Assembly: GCA_016291435.1 (NCBI GenBank)
Contig: JAEEXH010000025.1
Location: 1-34,796, forward strand
Reading direction: 5' to 3'
DNA from: Oscillospiraceae bacterium
Lineage (GTDB): Bacteria; Bacillota; Clostridia; Oscillospirales; Ruminococcaceae
Length of the DNA: 34,796 bases
Position numbers and translations under genes: made by a program. Below the pieces are notes generated by a model. It ran no database searches and was not told the origin of the DNA. It worked only from the letters and a program-made list of their open reading frames with translations. This document shows positions 14,814-24,001 of the stretch, piece by piece. Position 1 is the stretch's first letter. Every line of letters begins with the position of its first letter.

Positions 14814-15717
14814 TGAGTATCTCCGGCTCCATCTCCAGCTTGATCCCCTTCTGCGCCATGACGGTATTCTGCACATGGCGGCAGACTGCCATCACATCGG
14901 CGAAGGTCGCGCAGCCGCGGTTGACAACAAAGCCCGCATGCTTCGTGCTGACCTGTGCGTCACCGACGCGGTAGCCCTTCAGGCCGCACTCGTCAATCAG
15001 GGCAGAAGCATAGCCGACCTTCGGGCGCTTGAATGTGCTTCCGGCGCTCGGACATTCGAGCGGCTGCTTCTCCTGACGGCGGTGCAGAAGCTCGCGCATG
15101 CGGCTTTGAATCGCTTCGGGGTCTCCGGCTCTGAGCTGAAACTCCGCCGAGAGGATATGCCACGGGCGATCCATGAAAATGCTGTACCGGTAACGGAAGC
15201 CGAGCGCCTCCTTCGGCAGCGTGCGGAGCGTGCCGGTCTCATCGAGACATGTCACAGCGGTCACAACGCCGGAGATTTCGCCGTCATAAGCACCGGCATT
15301 CATGAAGACCGCGCCGCCGACGGAGCCCGGGATGCCGTATGCAAATTCAAGCCCTGTGAGCGAGGCACGCAGCGCCGAAAGACAGAGCGTTTTCAAAGGC
15401 GTACCGGCGCCGCAGATGAGTTTTTCGCCTTCCATGCGCGGAGCATCCGCCAGCGAACCTGTCAGGCGCAGCACCACGCCGTTGTAGCCCTCATCGGGGA
15501 CAAGGAGATTGCTCCCCTTTCCGATCAGCCGGTGCGGGATGCCCTCCTGCGAGAGATAGCCGATGATCTTCTGCGCGGCTTCGGTATCCGGCAGCTCGAC
15601 CATCGCGGCGCAAGGCCCGCCGATCCGGAAGGTTGTATATTGCGCAAGCGGCACATCTGCCGCAAATGCCGCACCGCAGTCTTTGCACAGTGCGGCGAGA
15701 GTTCTGAGATCCTGCAT
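14806..15717 (-). CDS. murB: UDP-N-acetylenolpyruvoylglucosamine reductase (MurB)
   Basis: A 303-residue FAD enzyme that reduces enolpyruvyl-UDP-GlcNAc to UDP-MurNAc in peptidoglycan synthesis. FAD-binding elements are YTTFRIGGPCAAMVELP and LIGKGSNLLVPDEGY near the N-terminus, then GIPGSVGGAVFMNAGAYDGE. The catalytic Ser lies in CPSAGSTFKRP and the C-terminal Glu in EMEPEI, as in type II MurB of Gram-positives. AAAGGAGATTCCC precedes the ATG. The gene follows hprK by 16 bp and overlaps the MFS gene by 8 bp. Length and motifs are normal. Confidence 0.96.
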   Translation of the reverse strand: MQDLRTLAALCKDCGAAFAADVPLAQYTTFRIGGPCAAMVELPDTEAAQKIIGYLSQEGIPHRLIGKGSNLLVPDEGYNGVVLRLTGSLADAPRMEGEKLICGAGTPLKTLCLSALRASLTGLEFAYGIPGSVGGAVFMNAGAYDGEISGVVTAVTCLDETGTLRTLPKEALGFRYRYSIFMDRPWHILSAEFQLRAGDPEAIQSRMRELLHRRQEKQPLECPSAGSTFKRPKVGYASALIDECGLKGYRVGDAQVSTKHAGFVVNRGCATFADVMAVCRHVQNTVMAQKGIKLEMEPEILNA

Positions 15718-15733
15718 GGGAATCTCCTTTCAA

Positions 15734-16702
15734 TCAGAATGCGTCAAAATCCTTGACAGTCTCCGTGCCCTCCATGTCCTCATATCCGAGACGCTGGAGC
15801 AGCTCACGGGTCGCGTTGTAACCCATCTTCTTCTGGCGGCTGTTCATTGCGGCGACCTCCATGATGACAGCCGTATTTCTGCCCGGCTTCACAGGGATCG
15901 TCATGGACGGCACCTTGACGCCGAGAATGTTGGCATACTGCTCATCAACGCCCATGCGGTCGTAGGTTTTGCTGGAATCCCACGGCTCAAGCTCGATGAT
16001 CATGTCGATCTCCTGCTGCATTTTGACAGCGCCCATACCGAACAGGCGGCGGACATTGATGATACCGATGCCGCGGAGCTCAAGGAAGTGGCGGATATTT
16101 TCAGGGGATGTACCGACAAGCTGTGTGTTGGAGACCTTGCGGATCTCAACGGCATCGTCTGCAACAAGGCGGTGTCCGCGCTTGACCAGCTCGATCGCGC
16201 ACTCACTCTTGCCGACGCCGCTCTCGCCGGTGATGAAGATGCCCTCGCCGTAGATCTCAATGAGAACGCCGTGGCGCGTGACACGCGGTGCAAGATGGAG
16301 ATTCAGGAAGGAGAGCAAAGCGGAGGTGAAATGCGAGGTCGATTCCGGCGTGCGGAGCAGCGGCACCTGATACTGCTGTGCGAGCGAAAGCATCTCGGCA
16401 AAGCAGGGCAGACCGCGGCTCAGGCAGAGACCCTTGATATGCTGGGCGAAGAGCGCAGTCAGATGCTGCACGCGCTCCTGCTCGTCGATCGTCGAAAGAT
16501 AGGCAAACTCCATCTTGCCGATGATCTGAAGACGCTCGGGATTGAAATACTCATAAAAGCCCATGAGCTGGAGCCCCGGGCGGGTAATATCATTCTCGCT
16601 GATGAGGATGGTCTCCGGGTCACAGGGGACATAGAGCACTTCGAGCTTGAATTCGTCGATGATCTGCTTCAATGTGACGGTAAAGCGCTGCTGTTCGGGC
16701 AT
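15734..16702 (-). CDS. hprK: HPr kinase/phosphorylase (HprK)
   Basis: A 322-residue bifunctional enzyme that phosphorylates HPr on Ser46 and so drives carbon catabolite repression. The C-terminal domain has Walker A GESGVGKSE and the conserved stretches LVADDAVEI and LELRGIGIINVRRLFGMGAV, with PVKPGRNTAVIMEVAAMN near the end. The N-terminal domain (about 1-125) has the regulatory HPrK_N pattern (QLMGFYEYFNPERLQIIGK). I chose the ATG of MPEQQRFTV, with GGAGG 9 nt upstream and after the promoter; the longer frame upstream crosses the promoter. First gene of the operon. Confidence 0.96.
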   Translation of the reverse strand: MPEQQRFTVTLKQIIDEFKLEVLYVPCDPETILISENDITRPGLQLMGFYEYFNPERLQIIGKMEFAYLSTIDEQERVQHLTALFAQHIKGLCLSRGLPCFAEMLSLAQQYQVPLLRTPESTSHFTSALLSFLNLHLAPRVTRHGVLIEIYGEGIFITGESGVGKSECAIELVKRGHRLVADDAVEIRKVSNTQLVGTSPENIRHFLELRGIGIINVRRLFGMGAVKMQQEIDMIIELEPWDSSKTYDRMGVDEQYANILGVKVPSMTIPVKPGRNTAVIMEVAAMNSRQKKMGYNATRELLQRLGYEDMEGTETVKDFDAF

Positions 16703-16720
16703 GATGTTCAGCCTCCTTAT

Positions 16721-16758
16721 TATGGTATGATGGGGGTATACTCTAATATCATACCATA
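16721..16758 (-). promoter_or_regulatory. 11-bp inverted repeat overlapping the hprK promoter (operator candidate)
   Basis: TATGGTATGAT (16721-16731) and ATCATACCATA (16748-16758) are perfect reverse complements 16 bp apart. One arm contains the -10 box; the other lies about 10-20 bp into the transcript. The 27-bp centre-to-centre distance is between two and three helical turns, so it could be two sites for a dimeric repressor, or fold as a leader hairpin. Confidence 0.65.
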
Positions 16759-16776
16759 AATCGCAGGAAAATGCAA
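16748..16776 (-). promoter_or_regulatory. Sigma-A promoter of hprK operon
   Basis: On the minus strand: TTGCAT (16776-16771), 17-bp spacer, TATGAT (16753-16748). Confidence 0.8.
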
Positions 16777-16830
16777 GAGCATAGAAACAAAACAGGGATT
16801 TTTGTGCAACATTTTGCTGTTTTTGGTAAC

Positions 16831-16893
16831 ATGCGCATCGATATGGAATATATGAAACAGCGCTGCGCAGAGGATGCGCAGAATTCTGCGCAT
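16831..16893. repeat. Cluster of TGCGCA palindromes between hprK and addB
   Basis: A perfect 20-bp palindrome, ATGCGCAGAATTCTGCGCAT, lies at 16874-16893. The core TGCGCA also occurs at 16832-16837 (in ATGCGCAT) and at 16864-16869 (in CTGCGCAG). That makes four copies in about 60 bp, upstream of the addB promoter. They could be binding sites for a regulator of either divergent operon. Confidence 0.6.
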
Positions 16894-16918
16894 GAATACA
16901 TGTCGGACACAAAAACTC

Positions 16919-16947
16919 TTTACAATCCAAATAATTTATGATATGAT
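16919..16947 (+). promoter_or_regulatory. Sigma-A promoter of addB-addA
   Basis: TTTACA (16919-16924), 17-bp spacer, TATGAT (16942-16947). The start codon of addB is about 50 bp downstream. Confidence 0.78.
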
Positions 16948-16998
16948 AGAAGCAGATTATCTGCATACATCACAAAATACAAAAGGATGTGAATTCAT

Positions 16999-19900
16999 AT
17001 GCTGCATATGATCCTCGGCGGCGCGGGCACGGGAAAATCGACCGCGCTCGGCACGCAGATCCGCGATGCCGCCGCATCCGGCAAAACGGTCTATACCCTC
17101 GTGCCGGAGCAGTTTGCGTTTACCTATGACAACCGGCTCTACTCGATGCTCGGCGCCGCACGGTTCAATCAGATCCGCACAGGGAGCTTCCGCAGTCTCA
17201 CAGCAGAAATTCTCTCTGAGATCGCCGCAGACCCGCGTGATGCCGCAGACGATGTCGTGAAGACGGTCGTGCTGCACCGCATTCTCGGGCGGCTCTCCTC
17301 TGCCAATGCCCTGCGCTACTACGGAAAGCAGGCGGAGCGTCCTGCATTTCTCCCGGAGATGCAGGCACAGCTCACCGAGCTCATGCAGTCGGGCAGCACG
17401 CCGGAACAGCTCGCGGATGTCTCAGCTGCGACGGAGGGCGTCCTCTCTGACAAGGTATTCGATATTGCGCGCATCTATGCGGAATATCTCGATGAGCTCA
17501 AGGCGCACGGGCTGCGTGACACGCTCTGTGATCTGACAACAGCCGCTGCTGCCGCAGAAGGCACCGGGTATCTGAGGGGATGTGTTGTCTTTCTCGATGA
17601 ATTTGAATCATTCACCGGCGATGAGTACACGATGCTGGAGGTTCTTCTGCGCGATGCGGAGGAGGTCTGGATCGCGCTGCGCACGGAGAATCCCGATCAG
17701 CCCGACTTCTCGCGCTTTGATGCCGTCAATGACACCGCACGCAGACTGCGCCGCATGGCAGCAGCGCTTGCCGTGCCGGTCGTCAGCGATCTCTGCGAGA
17801 CGCAGTATCGCTATGCAGCGCCCTCGCTTGCGCATCTCAGCCGCCATCTCTACACCGGTGCGCTCCCCGCGTATGAAGACGCATCTGCCGTGACGATCAC
17901 GGAGGCGCGGGATATGACGCTTGAAGCGGAATACTGCGCCGCACAGATCCGGCAGCTGCTCATGGAGGGCGATGTGCAGAGCGGCGAAATCATGGTCGTG
18001 ATGCACGATCTGGCAAGCTACGGTGCGCTGCTGGAGGCGGCATTCGAGCGCTATGAGATCCCCTGCTTCATGGATCTCAGACGCAGCGTGCTGCATACGG
18101 CAGTCATGAAGCTGCCGCTCTCGCTGCTGGCACTCGCAAAGCGCATCCGCACGGAGGATCTGCTCGTGCTGCTGAAAACACAGCTCTCCCCGCTGCATCC
18201 GCAGGAGGCTGCTGCACTGGAAAACTACGCATATACATGGGATATCGAAGGCGAGCAATGGGAGAAGCCCTTTGCGGAGGAGACCGATCCGAACGGCTTT
18301 TGCGAGAAGATCCGGCAAAAGCTCATTCCCCCGCTGATCACGCTGCAAAAACGCGCGGAAAAAGCGCAGAACGGCGCAGAACTCTGCGGGGCGCTCTATC
18401 GCTGTATCGAGGAAATGGGCATCCCGATGCGTGTCGGCGGGCTGGCGGAGCATATGAAGGATCAGGGCGATGTGACAGGTGCAAGAGCGCTCCACCGTCT
18501 CTGGAACCGCTTTACAGAGCTGCTGGACGCGATGCACGAGGCGCTCGAACAGACACCCGTCACGGCGCCGCAGCTTGCCGATCTCCTGACGGCGGTGCTC
18601 CGCGCAAACCAGATCCCCGTTCCGCCGCAGACACTGGATGCCGTCACGGTGCAGAGCGCTGCTGCTGCACGCTATGACAGGCCGAAGGTTATATTCGTGC
18701 TCGGCGTGAATGAAGGGCATTTCCCTGCGGAGATTGCGGAAACGGGCTTCTTCTCGGAGAATGAGCGCCTCGCACTCAGCGCACAGGGCATTGAGCTCTC
18801 CCGCTCCGTGCGCGATCTCTGCGCCGATGAACGCCTGATCGTTTACAAGACACTTTCTGCGCCGTCGCACAGGCTCTATCTCTGCTATGCGCTCGCAGAC
18901 GAAAGCGGCAAACAGCTGCTCCCCTCTGCGCTGCTGGAGGATGTGCGCACGCTGCTGCCGAAGACCGTCTCACAGCAGGCAGACCGTCTCGGCACTGAAT
19001 TCTTTGTCTCAACAGTTGCAGCGGCGTATTACAGCTTCGTGCAGGATTATACGGTCACGCCGACCGAGCGCGAAACCGTCCGGACGATGCTCGCTGCGAT
19101 CCCTTCAGAGAAATCAAGGCTTGAACGCCTGAGACGGCAGTCCGATCCCGGGGCACTGCGCGTCACTGACCGCGGACTCATGCAGAAGCTCACAGGCAGA
19201 GAGCTGCGCATGTCGGCGACACATATTGAGAACGCAGTCAAATGCCCGTTCATGGGCTTCTGCGCAAACGGACTGCGGCTCTATGTCCGCGAAAAGAAGA
19301 ATCTCAACGCGCTCTCTGTCGGCAATCTTGTCCACAGCTGCATGGAGCGGCTGTTCAAGGAGCACACCCGCGATGAATTCCTTGCGATGACGGACGCAGA
19401 CCTGCGGGCACATGCCGACCGCACGGCAGAGGTTTTTCTGCGCGAGGAGCTGGGCGGTGCCGCAGGAAGACCCCCGCGCTTCCTGATGAACTATCGCCGC
19501 ATGACAAACCGCATGCTCCGGCTCTTGCAGCACACGCAGGCGGAGCTGCGGCAGTCGGAATTCATGCCCGATCAGTGCGAGCTTGTGATCGGCAGGGTAG
19601 AAGGAGAAACAGGCACAGCGCCCTATACCCTCACGCTTTCAAACGGCGTCACGCTCTATCTGCGCGGCAAGATCGACCGCGTCGATGTCTGCGAACAGGA
19701 CGGGAAGCAATACCTGCGCATTGTGGATTATAAAACGGGGCAGAAGCAGTTTGATCTCGCGGATATCTACTACGGGCTGAATCTGCAAATGCTGCTGTAT
19801 CTCTTTGCGCTGCTCGACGACAATACCTATTACCCGGATGCGGAACCGGCGGGCGTGCTCTATATGCCGGCGGGTGCGCCGGGCTACGATCACAGCCGCA

Positions 19901-20400
19901 GTGATCCCGATTCGCTGGCAGATCATATCAACAAATATTTCCGCATGCACGGTACGGTGCTCTGCGACCGCGGGATTCTCACGAAAATGGAGCAGACGCT
20001 CGCGGGTGTCTATATTCCCGCAGCGCTTGCAAAGGGCGCAGACCCAGAGGCAGAGGCACTTTCGCTCTCGAAGGATTCCTCTGTGTTCACGCCCGTTCAG
20101 CTCAGGAATCTCCGCAGCTATGCCGAGGGACTGGTCGCGGCATGTGCAGAAAGCTATCTGGCGGGCGAGGTCGCACCGCACCCGATGAAAAAGCTCGAAC
20201 CAAGCAAGAAATTTTACGACAACACCTGCGATTACTGCAAATATCACGGGCTCTGCGGCATTGATCCGGACCATACGGCACATATGCACCTGCCGATGAA
20301 GCAGGAGGAGGCCGCAGCCGAAATGCGCCGCATCATGGACGGCGAACCGCAGGAGAACGATCCCGAAAGCGAGGTGACGGAACATGCCGCAGTGGACTGA
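16999..20400 (+). CDS. addB: AddB, ATP-dependent helicase/deoxyribonuclease subunit B
   Basis: A 1133-residue subunit of AddAB, the Gram-positive counterpart of RecBCD, which resects double-strand breaks for recombination. Walker A GGAGTGKST is at residues 7-15. The N-terminal half has the inactivated helicase fold that in the family recognises Chi. The C-terminal nuclease has RIVDYKTGQK with D910 and K912. The iron-sulfur staple is intact: C749 (KCPFMGFC) plus C1077, C1080 and C1086 (CDYCKYHGLC, spacing C-x2-C-x5-C as in B. subtilis AddB). AAAGGATG precedes the ATG at 16999. It overlaps addA by 17 bp. Length is normal. Confidence 0.96.
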   Translation: MLHMILGGAGTGKSTALGTQIRDAAASGKTVYTLVPEQFAFTYDNRLYSMLGAARFNQIRTGSFRSLTAEILSEIAADPRDAADDVVKTVVLHRILGRLSSANALRYYGKQAERPAFLPEMQAQLTELMQSGSTPEQLADVSAATEGVLSDKVFDIARIYAEYLDELKAHGLRDTLCDLTTAAAAAEGTGYLRGCVVFLDEFESFTGDEYTMLEVLLRDAEEVWIALRTENPDQPDFSRFDAVNDTARRLRRMAAALAVPVVSDLCETQYRYAAPSLAHLSRHLYTGALPAYEDASAVTITEARDMTLEAEYCAAQIRQLLMEGDVQSGEIMVVMHDLASYGALLEAAFERYEIPCFMDLRRSVLHTAVMKLPLSLLALAKRIRTEDLLVLLKTQLSPLHPQEAAALENYAYTWDIEGEQWEKPFAEETDPNGFCEKIRQKLIPPLITLQKRAEKAQNGAELCGALYRCIEEMGIPMRVGGLAEHMKDQGDVTGARALHRLWNRFTELLDAMHEALEQTPVTAPQLADLLTAVLRANQIPVPPQTLDAVTVQSAAAARYDRPKVIFVLGVNEGHFPAEIAETGFFSENERLALSAQGIELSRSVRDLCADERLIVYKTLSAPSHRLYLCYALADESGKQLLPSALLEDVRTLLPKTVSQQADRLGTEFFVSTVAAAYYSFVQDYTVTPTERETVRTMLAAIPSEKSRLERLRRQSDPGALRVTDRGLMQKLTGRELRMSATHIENAVKCPFMGFCANGLRLYVREKKNLNALSVGNLVHSCMERLFKEHTRDEFLAMTDADLRAHADRTAEVFLREELGGAAGRPPRFLMNYRRMTNRMLRLLQHTQAELRQSEFMPDQCELVIGRVEGETGTAPYTLTLSNGVTLYLRGKIDRVDVCEQDGKQYLRIVDYKTGQKQFDLADIYYGLNLQMLLYLFALLDDNTYYPDAEPAGVLYMPAGAPGYDHSRSDPDSLADHINKYFRMHGTVLCDRGILTKMEQTLAGVYIPAALAKGADPEAEALSLSKDSSVFTPVQLRNLRSYAEGLVAACAESYLAGEVAPHPMKKLEPSKKFYDNTCDYCKYHGLCGIDPDHTAHMHLPMKQEEAAAEMRRIMDGEPQENDPESEVTEHAAVD

Positions 20401-23400
20401 AATGCAGGAGGCGGCGATCACGGCGCGGGGCGCGTCACTGGTCGTCAGTGCGGCGGCGGGCAGCGGAAAAACCGCAGTGCTCGTCGAACGCATCATCCGG
20501 CTGCTGGAGGATGAGGAAACCGGCTGCAAGGCAGAGAACATGGTCATTGCGACCTTCACGAACGATGCTGCGGCAGAGGTGCGGCAGCGGCTCAGTGTTG
20601 CACTGACAAAGCGTGCGGCGGCAGATCCCGGGAATCAGTGGCTCCGCCGGCAGCTCATGCTGCTCCCGAGCATGCAGGTCTCGACAATCCATAGCTTCTG
20701 CATCAACCTGCTGCGGGCACAGGCGGCATCCCTGCATATTTCCTCGGGATTCCGTGTGATGGAGCCCGCGGAGGAAGACGCGCTGAAGCAGTCGGTCATG
20801 TCGGCAGCGCTCGACGAGGTGAGCCGTGCAGCGGAAGAAGATGCGGAGATCCGCACGGAACAGCAGACGCTGATCGAAGCCTTCTGCACTGCGGATGACG
20901 CCCCGCTCGAAGATGTGCTGCTCTCGCTCTATGAGATGACCGTGCTGACGCCCTTCGGCGAAACCCTCCCGGACGAAGCCGCAGAAGCCTGTGAAAACGG
21001 CAAAGCGGCAGATGCCGCCGCGGAGGAGATCACCGAACGGCTCATACATGCACGCGGGTATTATGAATATGCACTCGCATGGAATCAGCAGGCCGATCCT
21101 GCGATCAAGACCGTGATGACGGCACGCGGCATCCTGCTGGATGAGATCGCGTTCATTGATACGCTCTGTGCGCTCGTGAAGGAGCATCGTTTTTCGGAGG
21201 CAGCAGAAAAGCTCCGCACCGTGAAATTCGCAACGCTCCGTCAGGATAAGCAGCCGGACGAAATCAAAAACACCGTCAAGACGCTGCGCGACCGCGCAAA
21301 ATCCATGCTCACCGATAAAAAACGCGCAGGCGCACTGATCCACTGGGCAGAGGCACTGCAATTCGCAGACGAAGATCTCAGGCGCCATGCAGTCATTCTG
21401 CGGATCTGCGGAAAATACATCCGGCGGTTCACGGAGCTGCTCGACATCGAAAAGCAGACGCGCAATGCCCTCAGCTTTTCCGATGCGCTCGTGCTGGCGC
21501 TCAGACTGCTCGCGGAGAAACAGCCCGACGGCAGCATCGTCAAAACGCCGCTCGCGGAAACCCTCTCGCAGCAGTACACCTGCCTGATGATCGACGAATT
21601 CCAGGATGCGGATAACCTCAAGGAAATGATCTTCCGCATGCTCTCCCGCGGCGGCACAGAGGAACAGTACGGCGATGACCTCTTTGTGGTCGGCGACAGC
21701 AAGCAGTGCATCTATCGCTTTCTGAACGCAAATCCCGGCAATTTCTACCGTGCGATGCAGGAAGGAGCCGCATATCGGTCCCCTGCCCTCACGGAAAATA
21801 CCCGCATCGACCTCAACTGCAATTTCCGCAGCGGCGCAGAGGTCATTGCATTCATCAACCATGTGTTCACGCAGCTCATGACAGAGCGGGTCGGCGAGGT
21901 GAAATATGACGATTCGCAGAAGCTCGTACAGGGCGCGGAATACCCGAAGATCGAGGGCGGCAGACCCGTCGAACTGACGGTGCTCCCGGAGGACGGCGAT
22001 GAACCCGCTGCGGTTGCAGCCCGCATCGCATGGCACCTCGAACACCGCACGCCTGTCAAGGCGAAGGACGGCAGCATGGTGCCGTGTGCGCCGAAGGATT
22101 TTCTGCTGCTGCTCCGCACCTCGACGCATATGAAAGAATATGCCGATGCGCTCAAGAAGCTCGGCATTCCCGTCAGCGCGATCGGCGATGACAACTGCCT
22201 GAACGCACCTGAGATCACGCTGCTGCTGGAGCTGCTCCGCGCAATCGACAATCCCCTGCTGGAGGTCTCCGTCGCTTCTGCTATGCTCTCGCCGATGTTC
22301 GGCTTCTCGCTCGATGATGTCACTGCCGTGCGCGTTTACGACAGAAGCGCTTCGCTGTTCCGTGCGATGCAGAAGCTCTGCGCAGACGAAAATTCTGAGA
22401 ATACCCTGCGTGAAAAATGTGCGGCATTTCTCAGCTTCATGGAGGAGATGCGGCTCTGCTCCGCAATGGACACTCCCGAACAGCTCATCCGGCGCATCTA
22501 CCGTGAAACCGATTTTCTCGGCATGATGCAGATGCGTGACAGCGGCGGGCAGAAGAAGGCGAATCTCCGTGCGCTGGTCAGCTATGCACACAGCTACGAG
22601 GAAAATGTCGGCGGCGGACTCTCTGCGCTGCTCCGCTCACTCGACAATGTGATCGAACGGAAAGGCAAGCTCGCCGGCGGCAGCATCCCGGCGGCATCAG
22701 TCAACGCAGTCTCGCTGAAGACGATCCACGGCTCAAAGGGGCTGGAAGCGCCGTTTGTCATTGTCGCGGGGCTCAACACCCGTTTCTCCGCAAAGGAGGA
22801 GGCAAAGATCTGCCGCCGTCATGCAGATGTCGGCATCGGCTTCCGGCTCTATGATTCCGCGTCGCTCTCGCAGTCAAAAACGCTCCCGTGGATGACGATT
22901 GCCGCACGCTCCAAGCGCGAGGCACTGAGCGAGGAGATGCGCCTGCTCTATGTTGCCCTGACACGCGCAAGAGAGCATCTGATCCTGCCGCTTGTCACAG
23001 ACAGCACAATGCTGAAAAATGCGAAGGAATTTGCATTTGAGCAGTCGATCTTCGGCGGGCAGACCGATCTCCTGACCTCAGCCGCAGGGCGCATGTCCGA
23101 CTGGATCCTGATGGCGCTGATCCGGAATCCTTCCTGCGAGGCGCTGCGGCGCATCTTTGAGGCGGAAACTGACAGCGACCCGAAGCAGCCGTTCCTGCCG
23201 CTCTGTATCCAAGCGGCAGAAACAGAGGAAGCAGAGACAGACAGCGATGAGAACACAGACACAGCGGAAGAAACTGCTGCACCTGCTGCCGATCCCGCGC
23301 TGCTTGAAACCTTGCAGGCGGCATGCAGCTGGCAGTATCAGAACCCGCTCTCGGGGCTCACGGCGAAATACGGCGTCTCGGAGCTCTCGCATCATGAGGA

Positions 23401-23974
23401 TTTCTCGGCGCCGCTCCGCAGACCGCTTTTTGTACGCGAACGGCGCGGGCTCTCCGGCGCTGAACGCGGCACAGCGGTACATACCTTCCTGCAATATGCC
23501 GATTTCGGAAAGGCGCAGGCGGATCTTTCCGCTGAAACCACACGGCTCAAAGCTGCCGGACGGCTCACGGAAAAGCAGGCGGATGCCGTGCTCCGCAGCA
23601 AGATCGGCGACTTCTTCCGCGATCCTATCATGGCGCGGATACGCTCAGCAAAGCAGGTCTGGCGCGAGCAGAAATTCACCGTGCGGCTCAGCGACCTTGA
23701 TCTCACAGGCGATCTCGCCGAGCTCGGCGCACAGTATGCGGGAACAGAAGGCATGCTCATCGGCATCATGGACCTTGTCTTTGCGGAGGACGACGGCATC
23801 GTGCTTGTAGATTACAAAACCGACGGCGTACAGAGCGGTGCAGAGCTGCTTGACCGCTACACCGAACAGATCCGTCTCTACGCCGAAGCGCTCAGACTGC
23901 TGCACGGCAAGCCCGTCAAGGAATGTTGTCTCTATTCCGTTCAGCTCAGCAAGACCGTCCCTGTCATTTTATAA
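20384..23974 (+). CDS. addA: AddA, ATP-dependent helicase/nuclease subunit A
   Basis: A 1196-residue UvrD-type helicase with a C-terminal nuclease. Walker A is AAAGSGKT (residues 23-30), followed by motif Ia (MVIATFTNDAAAEVRQRL). Walker B is LMIDEFQDAD, then the conserved VVGDSKQCIYRF, and later SLKTIHGSKGLE and LLYVALTRAREHLIL. The PD-(D/E)xK nuclease has GIVLVDYKTDG with D1143 and K1145. GAGGTGACGGAAC precedes the ATG inside the end of addB. A Glu/Thr-rich insert (about 950-965) separates helicase and nuclease. All motors and nuclease residues look intact. Confidence 0.97.
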   Translation: MPQWTEMQEAAITARGASLVVSAAAGSGKTAVLVERIIRLLEDEETGCKAENMVIATFTNDAAAEVRQRLSVALTKRAAADPGNQWLRRQLMLLPSMQVSTIHSFCINLLRAQAASLHISSGFRVMEPAEEDALKQSVMSAALDEVSRAAEEDAEIRTEQQTLIEAFCTADDAPLEDVLLSLYEMTVLTPFGETLPDEAAEACENGKAADAAAEEITERLIHARGYYEYALAWNQQADPAIKTVMTARGILLDEIAFIDTLCALVKEHRFSEAAEKLRTVKFATLRQDKQPDEIKNTVKTLRDRAKSMLTDKKRAGALIHWAEALQFADEDLRRHAVILRICGKYIRRFTELLDIEKQTRNALSFSDALVLALRLLAEKQPDGSIVKTPLAETLSQQYTCLMIDEFQDADNLKEMIFRMLSRGGTEEQYGDDLFVVGDSKQCIYRFLNANPGNFYRAMQEGAAYRSPALTENTRIDLNCNFRSGAEVIAFINHVFTQLMTERVGEVKYDDSQKLVQGAEYPKIEGGRPVELTVLPEDGDEPAAVAARIAWHLEHRTPVKAKDGSMVPCAPKDFLLLLRTSTHMKEYADALKKLGIPVSAIGDDNCLNAPEITLLLELLRAIDNPLLEVSVASAMLSPMFGFSLDDVTAVRVYDRSASLFRAMQKLCADENSENTLREKCAAFLSFMEEMRLCSAMDTPEQLIRRIYRETDFLGMMQMRDSGGQKKANLRALVSYAHSYEENVGGGLSALLRSLDNVIERKGKLAGGSIPAASVNAVSLKTIHGSKGLEAPFVIVAGLNTRFSAKEEAKICRRHADVGIGFRLYDSASLSQSKTLPWMTIAARSKREALSEEMRLLYVALTRAREHLILPLVTDSTMLKNAKEFAFEQSIFGGQTDLLTSAAGRMSDWILMALIRNPSCEALRRIFEAETDSDPKQPFLPLCIQAAETEEAETDSDENTDTAEETAAPAADPALLETLQAACSWQYQNPLSGLTAKYGVSELSHHEDFSAPLRRPLFVRERRGLSGAERGTAVHTFLQYADFGKAQADLSAETTRLKAAGRLTEKQADAVLRSKIGDFFRDPIMARIRSAKQVWREQKFTVRLSDLDLTGDLAELGAQYAGTEGMLIGIMDLVFAEDDGIVLVDYKTDGVQSGAELLDRYTEQIRLYAEALRLLHGKPVKECCLYSVQLSKTVPVIL

Positions 23975-24001
23975 CACACAGCGAAAAAGGAGGTAACTGT
24001 C

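Larger units (their letters stand above)
11739..16753 (-). other. Putative operon hprK-murB-MFS-rapZ-whiA
   Basis: Five co-directional genes with gaps of 16, -8, 32 and 37 bp behind one promoter at 16748-16776. It joins carbon control, cell wall precursor synthesis and division. No internal terminator seen. Confidence 0.75.

Noticed and set aside
20435-22591. 718-codon minus-strand frame
   Set aside because: Mirror of addA, whose helicase motifs are unmistakable on the plus strand; Cys/His/Arg-rich as expected of GC-rich shadows.
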